A stretch of 64,000 nucleotides of DNA, taken from Irpex lacteus. Lineage: Eukaryota > Basidiomycota > Agaricomycetes > Polyporales > Irpicaceae. The stretch lies in contig MQVO02000006.1 of NCBI GenBank assembly GCA_001986395.2, positions 558,001-622,000 on the forward strand, given 5' to 3'. Both the position numbers and the translations under genes were made by a program. This document shows, piece after piece, positions 46,202 through 57,533 of the stretch; position 1 is the stretch's first letter; each line of letters starts with the position of its first letter. Below the pieces are notes generated by a model, which was not told where the DNA came from, did no database searches, and saw nothing but the letters and a program-made list of their open reading frames with translations.

Positions 46202-49156
46202 ATGCGCCGGCGTCGCCCAACCCGCGGCGTTACAGTTTACAGCATATACAATGCACGAGCCGGACCTGACGGCAACGATCAGGAGGCAAGCGTCGGAGAT
46301 ACACTACCAGAATGGACCAAATTGGTGGATGCTCTGGAGGAGCACGACGAAGATGAGATAGAAGGCTCCTGCGACGATATCAACACCCTGTTGACATTTG
46401 TGCGTTTTGTTTGTCCCGTTTCTGCGTAAGACTGAGACACGTGCACAGGCAGGTCTCTTCTCTGCCGCCGTCACAGCATTCAATATCGAGACGTACAAGA
46501 ACCTGCAGCAAGACTCTGGAGATCTGACGTCTAATATCCTATTGCATATCTCACAGCAGCTCGCTGACAACTCCGTGGCGACTAGCAATGCTAGTCGTCA
46601 TTCCTATACTCCCCCAGTTTTCCAACCATCCCGAGCTGCTGTACGACTCAACATCTTCAAGTTCTGGTTCGCAAGTCTGGTCTTCAGCTTGGTTACTGCA
46701 TTCCTCGCTATACTTGTCAAGCAATGGCTCCGGCAATACACAGCTGGCAGATACAGCAACCCAGAAGAGTTCATTCGCGTACGACACTGTCGCCGAGAAG
46801 GTCTCAGGCGATGGCGCGTATTTGAGATTATTGGAGTTCTTCCCCTTCTCTTGCATACAGCTCTCATCCTCTTTTTTATCGGGCTTGCCGATTTCTTGAT
46901 CGCATTGGACAAGGTCGTCGGCATCATTGTGACCATCCCCATCGCCGGTTGGTTATTGCTTTGGTTCGCATGTACCGTCACTCCATTCGTCTCTGCGGAC
47001 TGCCCGTACGTCACTCCTCTCACAAGAAATGGGATATGGCGCCCAATGAAGCGGAGTACCTGGCAGTTTTGGTCAAAAATTATCGAATATTCCACCGGTG
47101 TGCCTCCGAAGCTCCCGAAGTACTACAGCTTCCCTGGTGACGAGATGGGTCTTCGTCGGGATACAGACTTAGATCTTCCGGCCTTGGTCAATCTCGACCA
47201 CCTGTTCATGGATGACGCCTTCGTCGACGAGGTGATTCGTTTCTGCCTCAGACGAATGGACACCAAGGACACACTCACGTTCGTTCGTCATTTCCTGAAG
47301 CATCGGCGAGCTATCTTCAACTTTGAACCCTATGCTCTTTCCCATACGGACTTCACTCGAATCAGCACCCGAGCATTGGTCACGACGACAGAAATCTTAC
47401 ACTTCAGCCTTGAGCAGGTAATGCAGTCACATACATCTGCATGGGATGTCCTGCGGCCCTGGTCGATTCAGTCCATGGATTACATTTTTGCGGCTGTCCA
47501 ACACTGTACCGACCTTCCCAGAGCCTTTGGGCCGTCTATGGTCACGGACACATCTCAGTTGCTAGCGTTCTTGTTCAACGGCGGGCGTCAGGCAGGCACG
47601 AAGTTGGTCATATTCTTGTCGCGATACCCTGCCTTGATGGACTATCTTATCCTTATGAATGCGCCAGCGGAACGTGAGTATATAGTGAATCTCATACATG
47701 GGCGGCGTCTATTGTCTGAGATCAAAATCCCTTTCAGGTATTCAGAGTTTCCTGGCGAGAGCGCAGGAGGCTATGGATGATGGGAGTTGTGCGCCCCTCG
47801 ATCTGTGCACGACACTGCTAGCATTTGCCAGCAAGTGGGCCAGCACTCGTCAAGGTCTACGACGTCCCGATTACATTCACGAGCAGCCCTTCGAACTTAT
47901 GCCCCTAATTCTATCGAAGATTACTTGCGCACTCGACGAAGAGCTCAAGTACCGTTCGCAGGCATTTGAAGAGGACAGACGGAGAAAGGCTATGAGGTGT
48001 CATCTAATTCTGCACTCCCTGATCTCCCATAACAGTGAAAAGGTACCTTGGGAGGAACTCGACGATTTGCTTTGGCGGATTATGCATTTTCCGACGTCTG
48101 TCCCGCACTCAATTGCCAACACCGCACCTGTCGATCTATCTCAAAGTCCGTTCGGGAGACTACCGCACATGGGGGCTGCGTTGGTAAATCCAGCCTTGCT
48201 GCTTCCGCGGCCAAAGACCACCCGTGAGTCGTCAGGGACAGCAGTAGATCCATCGATGCCGGATGAGAAATCGACCGCAGGGCTTGCATCGGTCACTGTA
48301 CTACCGGTCGCTCATCCGAGTGTTTCCTTGCACCATCAATCTTCCAATGTACTACTATCCTCGTATGCATCACCGTCGTTTCCTTTGTCGTCGGGTATAC
48401 ATGCAGCAGTAGGTGATCCACGCCCAGCTGTCGCACCTGCCTCAAGCAGTGCGACAGTATCCACGTCTGTCGACCTGCACACACATGTTGCAGTCGCTCC
48501 TACATTCACTTCCAACTATACATCCTCGCCTACCCCTATGCTCATGAACATCGAACCCACGTCACCGGTGGTTGTATCACCTGCGCCACTCTCAGAGCAG
48601 GCGGCATTTGAACGACCTGTCGATAAACTGCAGTTCAGCCGAGGGCATTCCCCTTCTGCATAGCTGGGACTTTGATAACCATGTGTCTGACGAGTGTCCA
48701 CAGGCGCTCCTGGACTTGGACGTCTCGAAATCGGACTGGAGGGTCTTTATACAGGTATGAGTTGCTCACTCACTTTCGAAGACATAGTCAGGCCTGATAT
48801 ATCTTGAATCATAGAATATAAAGGAGGCATGGACAGATGGAAATCGCACTGTCCTCGGGGTGCAAGAATCGGGCGTTCTTCGAGAATGGAACAATCGGTT
48901 CTTCTCTCGACGAGGAGTGCAAGTAGTGGCCTCTCCACAGGTGCCTTCAAGCAGCGCAGTTGCAGCCTCGGGAATAGATTCAATGATCAGTGATGAGTAT
49001 GACCTGGAGATTACTGTCATTCCGCCAGAAACCGAGCATTTCGGCTTGCTACTTGTCCCTCTGCCTGACGAACTCTACGATGGACCGCGGATCACGCCAC
49101 AACAATCGCCATTGCTAGCGCAGTCAATGTTACTTTCCCCCTTGTCCGGACGTTGA
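46202..49156 (+). CDS. DUF6535-type multi-spanning protein, variant C-terminus
   Basis: Five exons are proposed: 46202-46399, 46449-47673, 47738-48618, 48704-48754 and 48815-49156, giving 898 aa. Before the membrane part stands LPEWTKLVDALEEHDEDEIE. The DUF6535-type domain then reads AGLFSAAVTAFNIETYKNLQ and FWFASLVFSLVTAFLAILVK. It continues QWLRQYTAGRYSNPEEF, FEIIGVLPLLLHTALILFFI and IIVTIPIAGWLLLWFACTVT. A long helical region follows (LCTTLLAFASKWASTRQGLR, LILSKITCALDEELKYRSQA), then a Ser/Thr/Pro-rich linker. The C-terminal module is DWRVFIQNIKEAWTDG and VLREWNNRFFSRRGVQVV, a type I recall in other mushroom proteins but cannot name. The exon 3/4 splice (48619-48703) is the least certain. 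Function unknown. Confidence 0.75.
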
Positions 49157-49367
49157 TATTTGTGCCATTGCCCAGTAGCGCCCTTTCGAGCCCGGGAAGC
49201 ACTGAGCAGTATGTTTGGCTGGAAGGAACTTGAAGACAGGTCCTAGAAATACATATTTATTTGTTAATAGCGAGTACATACTACGAAGAACATTCCGTAT
49301 CCTGTTTCATAACCCAAATACAATTCCGTTGACGATAGATGATAACTGCACCATGAGCGAAACTCCC

Positions 49368-50096
49368 TCAGGGCTCGTATGAAGGGGCATCGTAACCAGG
49401 AGGAGCTTCGTCTGGTATAGCAGAAGACGAGGATGGCGCAGCCGAGGTCGATGGCGTAGAATAGCCAGCTATATAACAAATCTTATCAGTCCTCGGAGAA
49501 CAGTGACACCAAAACATAATAACTCACGCAGTCCCTCTTCCTCATCCGCCCCCGATCTCTTCATATAAATCGCCCGCTCACGGGTCTTCTCAAGCACACC
49601 CACAAACTCAAACAGCCCCTTATCCTTCAACCTAATCTCCACTTTCGTTCCGTGGGTCAAGCCTCCTTCAGGAGACGGCTTGACGTCCACGGCCAGGAAG
49701 TTCTGCCCGAAGAACGGCTGCTCGAACTTTGTGGAGAGTATCGATGCCAGTGGGATCGAGAGTGAGTCGAATGCGGTTGATTCTGTGCCTTTCGCGGGGG
49801 CGTCGTGGGCTACGAATATGAGCTAGATCGAAGCACACAAGAGAGCAGATTGGTAAGTACATCGTTACTGTACCGTAAGTTCAAGGGAGATGTACCCTGT
49901 TGTCTGTCAGCCATATCTTTCCACTCCCTACTAGCTTCTTCTCTCCTCCAGAACCGCCAGACGTAGATGTCGAAGTAGGCGGCGCATTGGGTACCGATAC
50001 CGTGACCTCTGCGGCCGAGACGGTGCGTATGATGAGTTCATGAGGCAGCGGTATAGGCGAGCGTTGGGAATCTAGCATAGTCCAGTTCAACGCCAT
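49368..50096 (-). CDS. WBP2: WBP2-like GRAM/PY-motif protein
   Basis: Three exons. The start at 50096 gives MALNWTMLDSQRSPIPLPHE, the family opening. Next is KLVGSGKIWLTDNR joined to LIFVAHDAPAKGTESTAFDS, then FEQPFFGQNFLAVDVKPSPE, THGTKVEIRLKDKGLFEFVG and VLEKTRERAIYM. Together they form a GRAM/PH-like fold. The C-terminal exon is Ser/Pro-rich and contains the PY motif PPGY (DEAPPGYDAPSYEP), which in WBP2 binds WW domains of YAP and NEDD4-type ligases. It also has LPGYSTPS just before. Likely a cytosolic or nuclear adaptor. Introns are about 65-75 nt. Confidence 0.88.
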
Positions 50097-50424
50097 GACT
50101 GTGGGATGGTGGAAGTCACAACTAACAAGAAGTCGATAGCAGAGTAGATGAGAGAATCAGGTAAAGCTGTGTTCGCCACCATGACTGTGCCCGATCATCC
50201 CAGAAAGTTCAGTATTGTAGGCGCTTATCTTGGTGACATAAGTATGCGCATGCACAGAATACGAAGTACGATTGACCATGTGGGGACTGTTGACTACAAA
50301 AGATCTAAGATACAGAGCAGAGAGTAGTAATGTGTGGTTCCAAAAGATAAAAATACAGAACAGGTACCCCATATAGACAGGGTACAACACCAAAGAAACT
50401 AATCAAGACATCCACCTGCATACG
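50097..50424. other. WBP2 upstream region
   Basis: Between the WBP2 start and the RAX1 stop (both minus). Nothing coding recognised. Confidence 0.4.
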
Positions 50425-51959
50425 TTAGCGGCCCCAAGGTAAAGAAAGAATAACGACCGTCCAGACCACAGACCAAATAAATCCTACAACAAGCATATCC
50501 CTCAAAATTCTCCTGTGCACAGCCCTAATCCGCGGATCCATTACGACACGTTCAGGACCAAACATCCTTGCGCGCGTAGAAAGCACGGGCAGCGTCGTTT
50601 GCGAAGCAGTGGATGAGGTGTTAGGTGGGCATGCGACATGAGGGAGAGGGAGAATATCTCGCTGAGTTGATGTGCCATGGGAAGGGTTGGAAACAGCCGT
50701 TTGTGTACGCGAGGTGTCGACACTTTCAAAGTTGGGCGGTGGACACCAATGATCACGATGGCTGGATGTGATGATAGGCGGCGGTCTCTTCTTCGAGGCT
50801 GAGGCGGGAGATGACAAGGACGACGGGAGAGTGACTGGCCCAGGTGAATCGACATTCAAGTCGACGTTGACCATGTCGTCAAAGTGGACAGAACTGATGT
50901 CTATCTGGACCGCTTCGTCGGGGTTCTCTGCCACATGCTCAAGTGGTTTGAGAGCTTTCGGCCCTTTCTGCCAATAGTGTGCCTCGCCCTGACTCGACAG
51001 GGGCTCCTTCTGGTCAGAGCCCGATTGGAGCTCATCAGTCGCAGTGACCAGCTCCCATGGTCGTAGCTGTGTTGCACCTCGACCCCACACTTCAGAGCAG
51101 AATCTGTGAGGATGTAAGCGAGAAGTCACTATAGTTCAGACGGCGTTACATACCCTCGGTATGCGGAATACATCTGCATGCCACCTGCGGTCAAGAAAGG
51201 CACTGCCCACAGCCGCCATGCCCGCTCTCGCACAGATGCGGGCCGTGCGGATTCGCCGTCATGCTTGTTGATGAACAAGCACCCAATAGTGACTGCCCAA
51301 CCCAACAAGAAGGAGATGGCACCGTATAGCCACCAGTATAACTGCTTCTCGCGGTTAATGTTGGGTGTGGCGTCAACAAGGAAGTATGGCAAGGATGAAT
51401 TCTGCAGCGTATCGTACGCCTGCTGGTATATTGGGTGAAAGACGGACGGGTGTGTCGTCTGAGAAAGATATGCGAGCGTCGCATCCAGTACTTCGGGCTG
51501 GATGTCGAGTGTTGTAGCCTTCTCCGAGGGGTTAGAGACCAGGAAGGTGCGTGCCACACATGCACACTCTGTACGGAAAGGCTGTCGCTCGACATCAAGC
51601 GAAGAGCCCGTCGTAGACCGAGAAGCGGTTGTATACAGGCCATCGTAGCTAGTTGAAGTTGTCGAAGACGCTTGGGTAACGAAACGGGCTAAGCGTGCTG
51701 GAGATGGTAACTTGCAATCCAGGCTGGCACAGTCGTACGCAGAGACAGGAGGGCTGAGGTTGCGTAACTCTACAGGCAGTGACTGGAATCTTGAGTGATA
51801 CGACCTGTACCAGACGACAAAGCGCAGATATTCAACGGCATGTTGCTTGTGTGTGAGGAAAGACTCGAAGTCGGCGAGTGAGATGGGCTCGCATGTGCCG
51901 CCGGACAAGACCTCGTCGAGGGTCACAGCGACGAGCGGGGTGGAGAGCTTGACTGGCAT
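50425..51959 (-). CDS. RAX1: RAX1-like RGS-domain membrane protein
   Basis: Two exons joined across a 51-nt intron (YSAYRG/FCSEVWG). From the Met at 51959 the protein carries an RGS-like helical domain: LADFESFLTHKQHAVEYLRF, VVWYRSYHSRF, then after a variable insert QPEVLDATLAYLSQTTHPSV, FHPIYQQAYDTLQNSSLPYF. Two membrane helices follow, WWLYGAISFLLGWAVTIGCL and WAVPFLTAGGMQMYSAY, then RPWE. A disordered stretch of about 170 residues precedes the family end DPRIRAVHRRILRDMLVVGF and IWSVVWTVVILSLPW. This RGS-plus-three-helix layout is that of yeast Rax1 (bud-site selection, cell-end marking). The frame is open upstream to 52109, with an ATG at 52100, so the start is not certain. Confidence 0.83.
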
Positions 51960-52188
51960 CCTCGAGGCGGTCGTCGAGGATGGGGAAGGGGTGTGAGAGA
52001 GGGCGGGGTCATGCTGGAGCTGGAAAATATGATACACAAAATGAATAGGAAGGAGGAAACAAAGTTCTTTGCGATTGCAGCGGACAGCGGATGTGCTCAT
52101 TTCGACCAAGCGCCTCGCACGCTCAATCCAGCCCCTGGGCGTTTATATTGTGGCAGTATATAATGTCACAAAATGTAAGGGAAATAAG

Positions 52189-52301
52189 GGCCGCCTGGCG
52201 CAATGGTAGCGCATCTGGCTTCGATTGCCTACCGAGATGTCGGGTCCCGATTACCATACACGGTAACCAGAAGGTTGCAGGTTCGAGCCCTGCGGCGGTC
52301 A
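52189..52301 (+). tRNA. tRNA-Arg(UCG) with intron
   Basis: All arms can be paired by hand: acceptor GGCCGCC/GGCGGTC (one G-U) with discriminator A at 52301. The D stem is GCGC/GCGC around AATGGTA, the anticodon stem TCTGG/CCAGA, and the T stem GCAGG/CCTGC around TTCGAGC. The anticodon loop reads C-T-TCG-A, interrupted after position 37 by an intron at 52225-52265 (41 nt). The intron's own ends pair (TACCG/CGGTA). Anticodon TCG decodes CGA. Internal promoter boxes A (TGGCGCAATGG) and B (GGTTCGAGCCC) are present, and a T run at 52302 can terminate RNA polymerase III. Confidence 0.93.
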
Positions 52302-52306
52302 TTTTT
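52302..52306 (+). terminator. RNA polymerase III T-run terminator
   Basis: Five consecutive T residues directly follow the tRNA discriminator base, the usual stop signal for polymerase III. Confidence 0.7.
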
Positions 52307-52754
52307 GCCATTCTTCTCTTTTAACAGTTCGGAAACCGACAAATTTTGCCTCAGGAGGAAGGAAAGAGCGACCTGAGAAGACGAGAAGGCCTGAGCAGGC
52401 GTTAGCACGACAATACCTGCTCCCTGGAGCATGGGAGGCTTGGCCTGTCGTCCCAGCCTGAGCGGGCCTCTGCCATTGGAAGCTTGTGAACCAACCTCTA
52501 GGTATAAGATACATCATACCTATACCGTGACTAACATTGTTACTCTAGTGGCCAGGAAGCTAATGCAAATCACCGTTGTCGATGTTGAGCTTCTAACAAT
52601 TCATGATTGGGGTTGCACAGGGTACTAGTATGTTTAAGTATATTCACTGAAACGACAGGCGTAGGGCAGTCAGGGTATAGTTGTACGTATACGTTTATGC
52701 TAGGTTGTTCAGCCACTGAAACACAATGTAGAAGCCGTGGAGTCTTGTAATAGG
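52307..52754. other. Intergenic, 450 bp
   Basis: Between the tRNA and the stop of the single-pass membrane protein gene. Nothing recognised. Confidence 0.4.
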
Positions 52755-53627
52755 TTACAATTCGTTGTTGTACAAGGCCGCCCGTATAACCTCAACCTCC
52801 CTTGCCCTCGTCTTCAAGCCCTCTCTCCGAAAACGAAGCTTCTGCGCAGCGCTCGGACTGACGGACCTGTCGGATCCAAAATGACCGCCCAATTGGTTAT
52901 CAAAAGCTCCAAGAGAAGAGAGACCGTCTCCGCTGCCGTTGCCTTCACGAGAAACAGAGGCCGAGAGCTTCAGGGACCGAGCTTGTTGGGCAGCTTGTTC
53001 GTGTCGCTTGGCAGCCCAGCGTTGTAGTTTCGCAACGATTGACGAACGTCGCCTCTTGTGAGCTATTTCCGCCGTCGCGATAGCACTGCTCTTCCAGATG
53101 TGACGGAACGCGGGGCTGTCAACGCTGGAGAGTAACATCGGTGAAGGGGCCTCGCTGGTTGTAAGCATCTTCGGAGAAGAAGGGGAGGTAAAGTAGCCAG
53201 AACCGGTGGGAGACAACAGAATGGATTCGTCGAGAGTGTCGTCGAGATCGATAGAAACGTCAACAGGATAGGGCTGGGAGTCGTTGCTGACAAGGTATTC
53301 CGCCGTACTTCTCACGGGAGTGCTTGGTATAGATTCTTCGCCGACTTCTTCGACAGTCTTGCGAACGGTACGCGCTTTCCAAGCCAGGACAGTAAAGACA
53401 GTGAACAAGCCGAGAAAGAGTGTAGAGGAATTAAGATTGTGACTAGACATCGCAGTCGGAACTAAACCAGAGGGAAGGGGCGCCGACGCCTGAGAAGAGA
53501 CAGCTTGGTCCGTCCTTGGCACCAGAGAGAGTTCCAGGAACAAGGGCGGTCGTGACGCATCGCAGACATGGAGTATACTCAGAGGATCGATGACAAGCAG
53601 GTTACTTGACGTTTGGGCTCCAACCAT
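52755..53627 (-). CDS. Single-pass membrane protein, unrecognised
   Basis: An intron-free frame of 290 codons. An in-frame Met inside (MSSHNLNSSTLFLG, about residue 60) stands right before the hydrophobic helix STLFLGLFTVFTVLAWKA and may be the true start. After the helix the protein is hydrophilic: an acidic patch (DVSIDLDDTLDESILLSPTG), then a basic helical segment (EIAHKRRRSSIVAKLQRWAA, KRHEQAAQQARSLKLS) and a basic end (SAAQKLRFRREGLKTRAREV). Codon-level order and the amphipathic segments make it a believable gene, but I do not know the family. Confidence 0.6.
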   Translation of the reverse strand: MVGAQTSSNLLVIDPLSILHVCDASRPPLFLELSLVPRTDQAVSSQASAPLPSGLVPTAMSSHNLNSSTLFLGLFTVFTVLAWKARTVRKTVEEVGEESIPSTPVRSTAEYLVSNDSQPYPVDVSIDLDDTLDESILLSPTGSGYFTSPSSPKMLTTSEAPSPMLLSSVDSPAFRHIWKSSAIATAEIAHKRRRSSIVAKLQRWAAKRHEQAAQQARSLKLSASVSREGNGSGDGLSSLGAFDNQLGGHFGSDRSVSPSAAQKLRFRREGLKTRAREVEVIRAALYNNEL

Positions 53628-54321
53628 GGTGACAAAGTTTGACCTCGCGGGAACAGAGAACGGCGGTTGAGCTTGACAGGGATGTCGGACTTCTCTAGGT
53701 AGATGGTGCAGCGGCGAGCACGAAGCAGAGATGCGCTGGTGGATGTATAGACGTAGGGGGTACCTTCTAAGTGGCCAGGTTCAGTATGTGATGCACGACG
53801 ACTCTGGTGTATGCCAAACTTACCTATCACAGTGCGTTACCTTCTATGAGACAATCTTCGTTCTCGCCGCCAATCTTGAGTGTTTGAAAGAGTGGACGAA
53901 GTCGGCGAGAAACTTGAGGACGTCGAGGTTTGGAAAGAAGTTGGTTGAAGTGGTTTGATGGCTGTTCTGAAATATGTAGCAAAACCAGTCAGCCCAGTAT
54001 AGCGAACCGGACCAACCTCGATCGAAGATTGACTTTTGGGGCAGGAGCAGATCGGTTCATCTTTGGCATCTTTACATGGTCGAGGAGAGGCTTGTTACAT
54101 TCTATTCCGAGGTACGAGGTTTATTAGAGGCTGGTCACGAGCGTATGTTACATGGTGCAAGCTCAATAAGAATGATGCCCTTTTCGTATTGATTTGGTAC
54201 GACGAGATGCTACAGTCTTGGGACGTCTGAACAACAAACAACTACAATACAAAGATGTGCTCGCTGCTGTCAGCGCTGCCAGTGTATCCATCCTTCAGTC
54301 CATCCCTAAACCACGACACAT
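53628..54321. other. Intergenic, 694 bp, with one direct-repeat copy
   Basis: Contains the 5' side of the single-pass protein gene and the 3' side of the second DUF6535 gene. A 40-bp sequence at 54103-54142 recurs at 57805-57843. Otherwise nothing recognised. Confidence 0.45.
54103..54142 (-). repeat. Direct repeat, copy 1 (possible 3' end signal)
   Basis: Forty bases beginning TATTCCGAGGTAC and ending ACGAGC match 57805-57843 in the same orientation with about 34 identities and one gap. Read on the minus strand this copy contains AATAAA, about 190 bp after the stop of the second DUF6535 gene, so it may be that gene's polyadenylation region. Confidence 0.55.
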
Positions 54322-57247
54322 TCAAGCTCCCCCCTTGTACCACATGAACTCGCTCAGGCTCTCCCAGGCTGGATGCTCACCTCCGGGATCAGATTTCCTA
54401 ACTTTCAACTTCAAGTTCTCAAATCTCTCGTCACCAGGTAGACGAACCAGCCCTTCGAACATGAAACGATTTTCCAAGAGGTCGACCAGTTTTATGCCCT
54501 CATCGAAAGCTTGTGATGTACCCACGATCCTGCAGCGACGATAATATGCACGTGCGATCGTGGTTCTTCTACTCGACGAGACTGTTTCCCACTCGCGCTC
54601 TGTAATGGTACGCTGCAATGCGTTGTAGATAGCCAACAAGACTTCACCAACCCCAATGGGCTTGGAACTCGACCCTTGCGCCGGTATAGAGACCTTGAAG
54701 CCAAGGGAATTAAGGTCATCACAGGTGATGGTCATGCGAGTTACACCAGGCCAACACGCCATGTGCACGTTGCCATTATCTTGTAACAACTGGCTGACAC
54801 GAACATGTTGGCGTCCTAGTGATGAAATGCGTTTGAGGCTAAGTTGGTTTGGAAGAGAGAGGTCGAAGACAAGCATAGACTGTGTGGACTCCTCTGCGCT
54901 CAATAGCGGATTCAACCGCCCTGGGCGACTTGACAATGTCCAACGCTGGGTGAGACCCATTCGAGAGTCGGTACTCAACCGCCCATAATGATACGATGTG
55001 GCTGCGCCAGCGTCCGGGGAGGCGTCTGGATTTAGAGGTATGATGGCCTCAGGAGATGTATGTAGTGCCTGCGCTAGCGAACCAAGGATGGGCTGCTGGG
55101 GAATGTACGACGGTGAAGGGTGTGTGGACATAAACCTCGAGATGCGAGTCGTCTGCCGACGATCGGAAATCCTTGAGAGGACGTCCTGCAGCTCTTTGCA
55201 GAGTGGGCCCTTGACAGAAGAAGATATCTTCGCTAAAATCTGTAGCACATCTCCCGCTCGCATTCGACCATCTTCTCCCCAAATAAAAGCCAGATACTCC
55301 TGCTCGGTTAAAGCTTGAGCAATTTGCAGGAGGACTCCAACAAGGCCAAACGGCGATTCGTCCAATATCAAACCAAGGGTAGGTGTGTCCAGGGCGGAAT
55401 CTGAGCCATCGTGAATATCCACTAATATTCTCGCAATCGAGAGTATCGCTCCGCAAAGATTGAGCAGGGATGAAGATGTGGTGTGATTCGAATCAGCCTG
55501 AGCTGGTATCAGACGCCGCGCACTAGAGCAGACATTGCGTATTACTTCTAACACTGTCAAAAAATATCAGCTGCATAGACTTTGTGAAAAGGACACTGCA
55601 TTCTCTCGAGATTATCATATAGATGACTTACATAGTTTGCTTCCTTCGGCAGACATTGCGTGCATTGCCTGAGCGAGGTGCCTATTCAGAGAAGGGTAGT
55701 TCTGAAGCAATAACAGCAGCTCTCTAGTTGCTTCTTCTCCACCCTTGAGCAATAGTCCCAATATGCGTGACATATTCATCGGCAACGATGGAGGAGGATT
55801 TTGATCTGCCTTCTCGCAGTGGTCAAGGGCCAGAACGATATAGTGTATCGAGTCCTTGATCCAAGCATGCCAGCACTTCGAGAAATCGTCGTCAGACTCT
55901 TGTGTAGCGATGCTGTGCGACTTCACCATCTGGCGGCACAGGCCGCCAGAGATAGCGTCTGTTGTCGATACCAGAGCTCGTACACCGAGATGCGCGAAAT
56001 TCGTCTCAGCAAGAGGGGATTTGTAGCTGCTGAGGGCCAGCCGGTGGGAAAGAAAGTGCCGTACACAAACGCGTATTTTCTCGCCGTCCAGGTCTTCCAA
56101 GCACTGATAGATAACCTCACTCATAAACGCATCATCCATGAAGATATCGTCGGCCTTCACCAGCGCAGGCATGTCCATCTTTTCGTCACGACGGAGGCCC
56201 ATTTCATCATACGGAAAGGTATAAAATTGGGAGAGTTCCCGAGGTGTGTATCGGAGTAAACTTCGCAGCTGCCCCCGTAGCTGCCAGATCTTGTTTCTGG
56301 TGGTGCGTATTGTGTGTTTAGTGAGGGGCGTGATATAAGGGCAGCGAGGGAAGATCACCGGTGAGGCGGTACAGACAGCATGAAGGAATATCCAGGAACC
56401 GAATATTACCGTCGCGAGGGTACCGACGGTACTGTCCAGTGAGAAAAGAAATTCACCAAGGCCGACGAAGAACAGGATGAGGGCGATATGCATTAGTAGG
56501 GGAAGCAAAGCAATGATGCCAAAGACATGCCACTTCTCCAGGGCGAGGCGACGGAATTGGCGTACGCGGACAAACTCTTGGTTGTTTCTTTGAGTTCCTG
56601 CTAGATATTCTCTAAGCCACTCCTTGGCCAGTATCGAAAGAGCGGCGGCGATGAGGCTGAATACAAGGCTGGAAAACCACAGCATATTGAGTCGAACAGC
56701 AGAATTGCTTTTCTGAAAAGCAGGGACGGTGTATGCGAGGTTGATTACGGGTCCACCCGCGCCCATAGTCAGGTTTTGCAGCTGTTGTGAGATATGTAAG
56801 AGGATGTTGGACGATAGATCCGCGGGATCCTGTTGCAGAAGTTTGTATGATTCGACATTGAAAGCTGTCACCGCAGCAGAGAATAAGCCAGCCTAATAGT
56901 ACGAAGTAGTACAAAAATGCTAAGCCTGCGACTGAATGCTGAAGAGAACAGAGAAGCAGACATACAAAAGTGAGGATGGTGTCGATATCGTTGCAGCATC
57001 GATCAATCTCCTGAGAGTCATTCTCCTGCAATGCATACGCCAGCTCTTCCCATCCTTTGCTCCCAAACATGTAAGACGTGTTTTCCGTTTGCTCGACCGG
57101 TGGTTGACTCGAAGACGATCTCTGTGGGGCAACAGAGGGCTTTCTGGTTCTGACCTGCGGCGAAGCTACTATTCCGGGAGGGGCGGTCGCTCTTGAGTAC
57201 GCGCGACGAGAGTGACTCGCAGCAACAGCATTGTACGATGCAGACAT
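54322..57247 (-). CDS. DUF6535 protein fused to DUF6699-like C-terminus
   Basis: Three exons, 56966-57247, 55632-56892 and 54322-55553, give 924 aa. The N-terminus ends in WEELAYALQENDSQEIDRCC and DIDTILTF. The DUF6535-type domain reads AGLFSAAVTAFNVESYKLLQ, MLWFSSLVFSLIAAALSILA, KEWLREYLAGTQRNNQEFVR, FGIIALLPLLMHIALILFFV and VIFGSWIFLHAVCTASPVIF. A helical region follows (LEVIRNVCSSARRLIPAQAD, LLNLCGAILSIARILVDIHD). The end resembles DUF6699: CWPGVTRMTITCDDLNSLGF, VGEVLLAIYNALQRTITERE and RRTTIARAYYRRCRIVGT. Both introns sit at the same places and phases as introns 1 and 2 of the gene at 46202, so the two are paralogues over that span. Function unknown; membrane location predicted. Confidence 0.8.
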
Positions 57248-57533
57248 TTAGAGGATGAGTGCACGGGTAGGTTGTCGTAGAGAAAACGGAAGGGAGGTAA
57301 AGAGACTATCGCAGTGGTGTGAGAAACCTGGAAACCTGGAAATGTGGATGTTAACTGTCAGATCTTCAGAGCGCGGCCTCATAGCTCAACAGTTTTCGCA
57401 TACGGTCCACATAGCCAAGCCTATGACTCGACCTCTACCCAGCCAGTAGCACCTCTGGTGTACGCGTAGCAGAATGGCCATGCCTGGTCAACTGGGAGTC
57501 GCGTCGATATTGGATATTGAATTTCGAGCCCTC

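Noticed and set aside
52091..52324. Open frames across the tRNA gene (AWRNGSASGFDCLPRC type)
   Set aside because: Translation of the tRNA itself, a well-known artefact.
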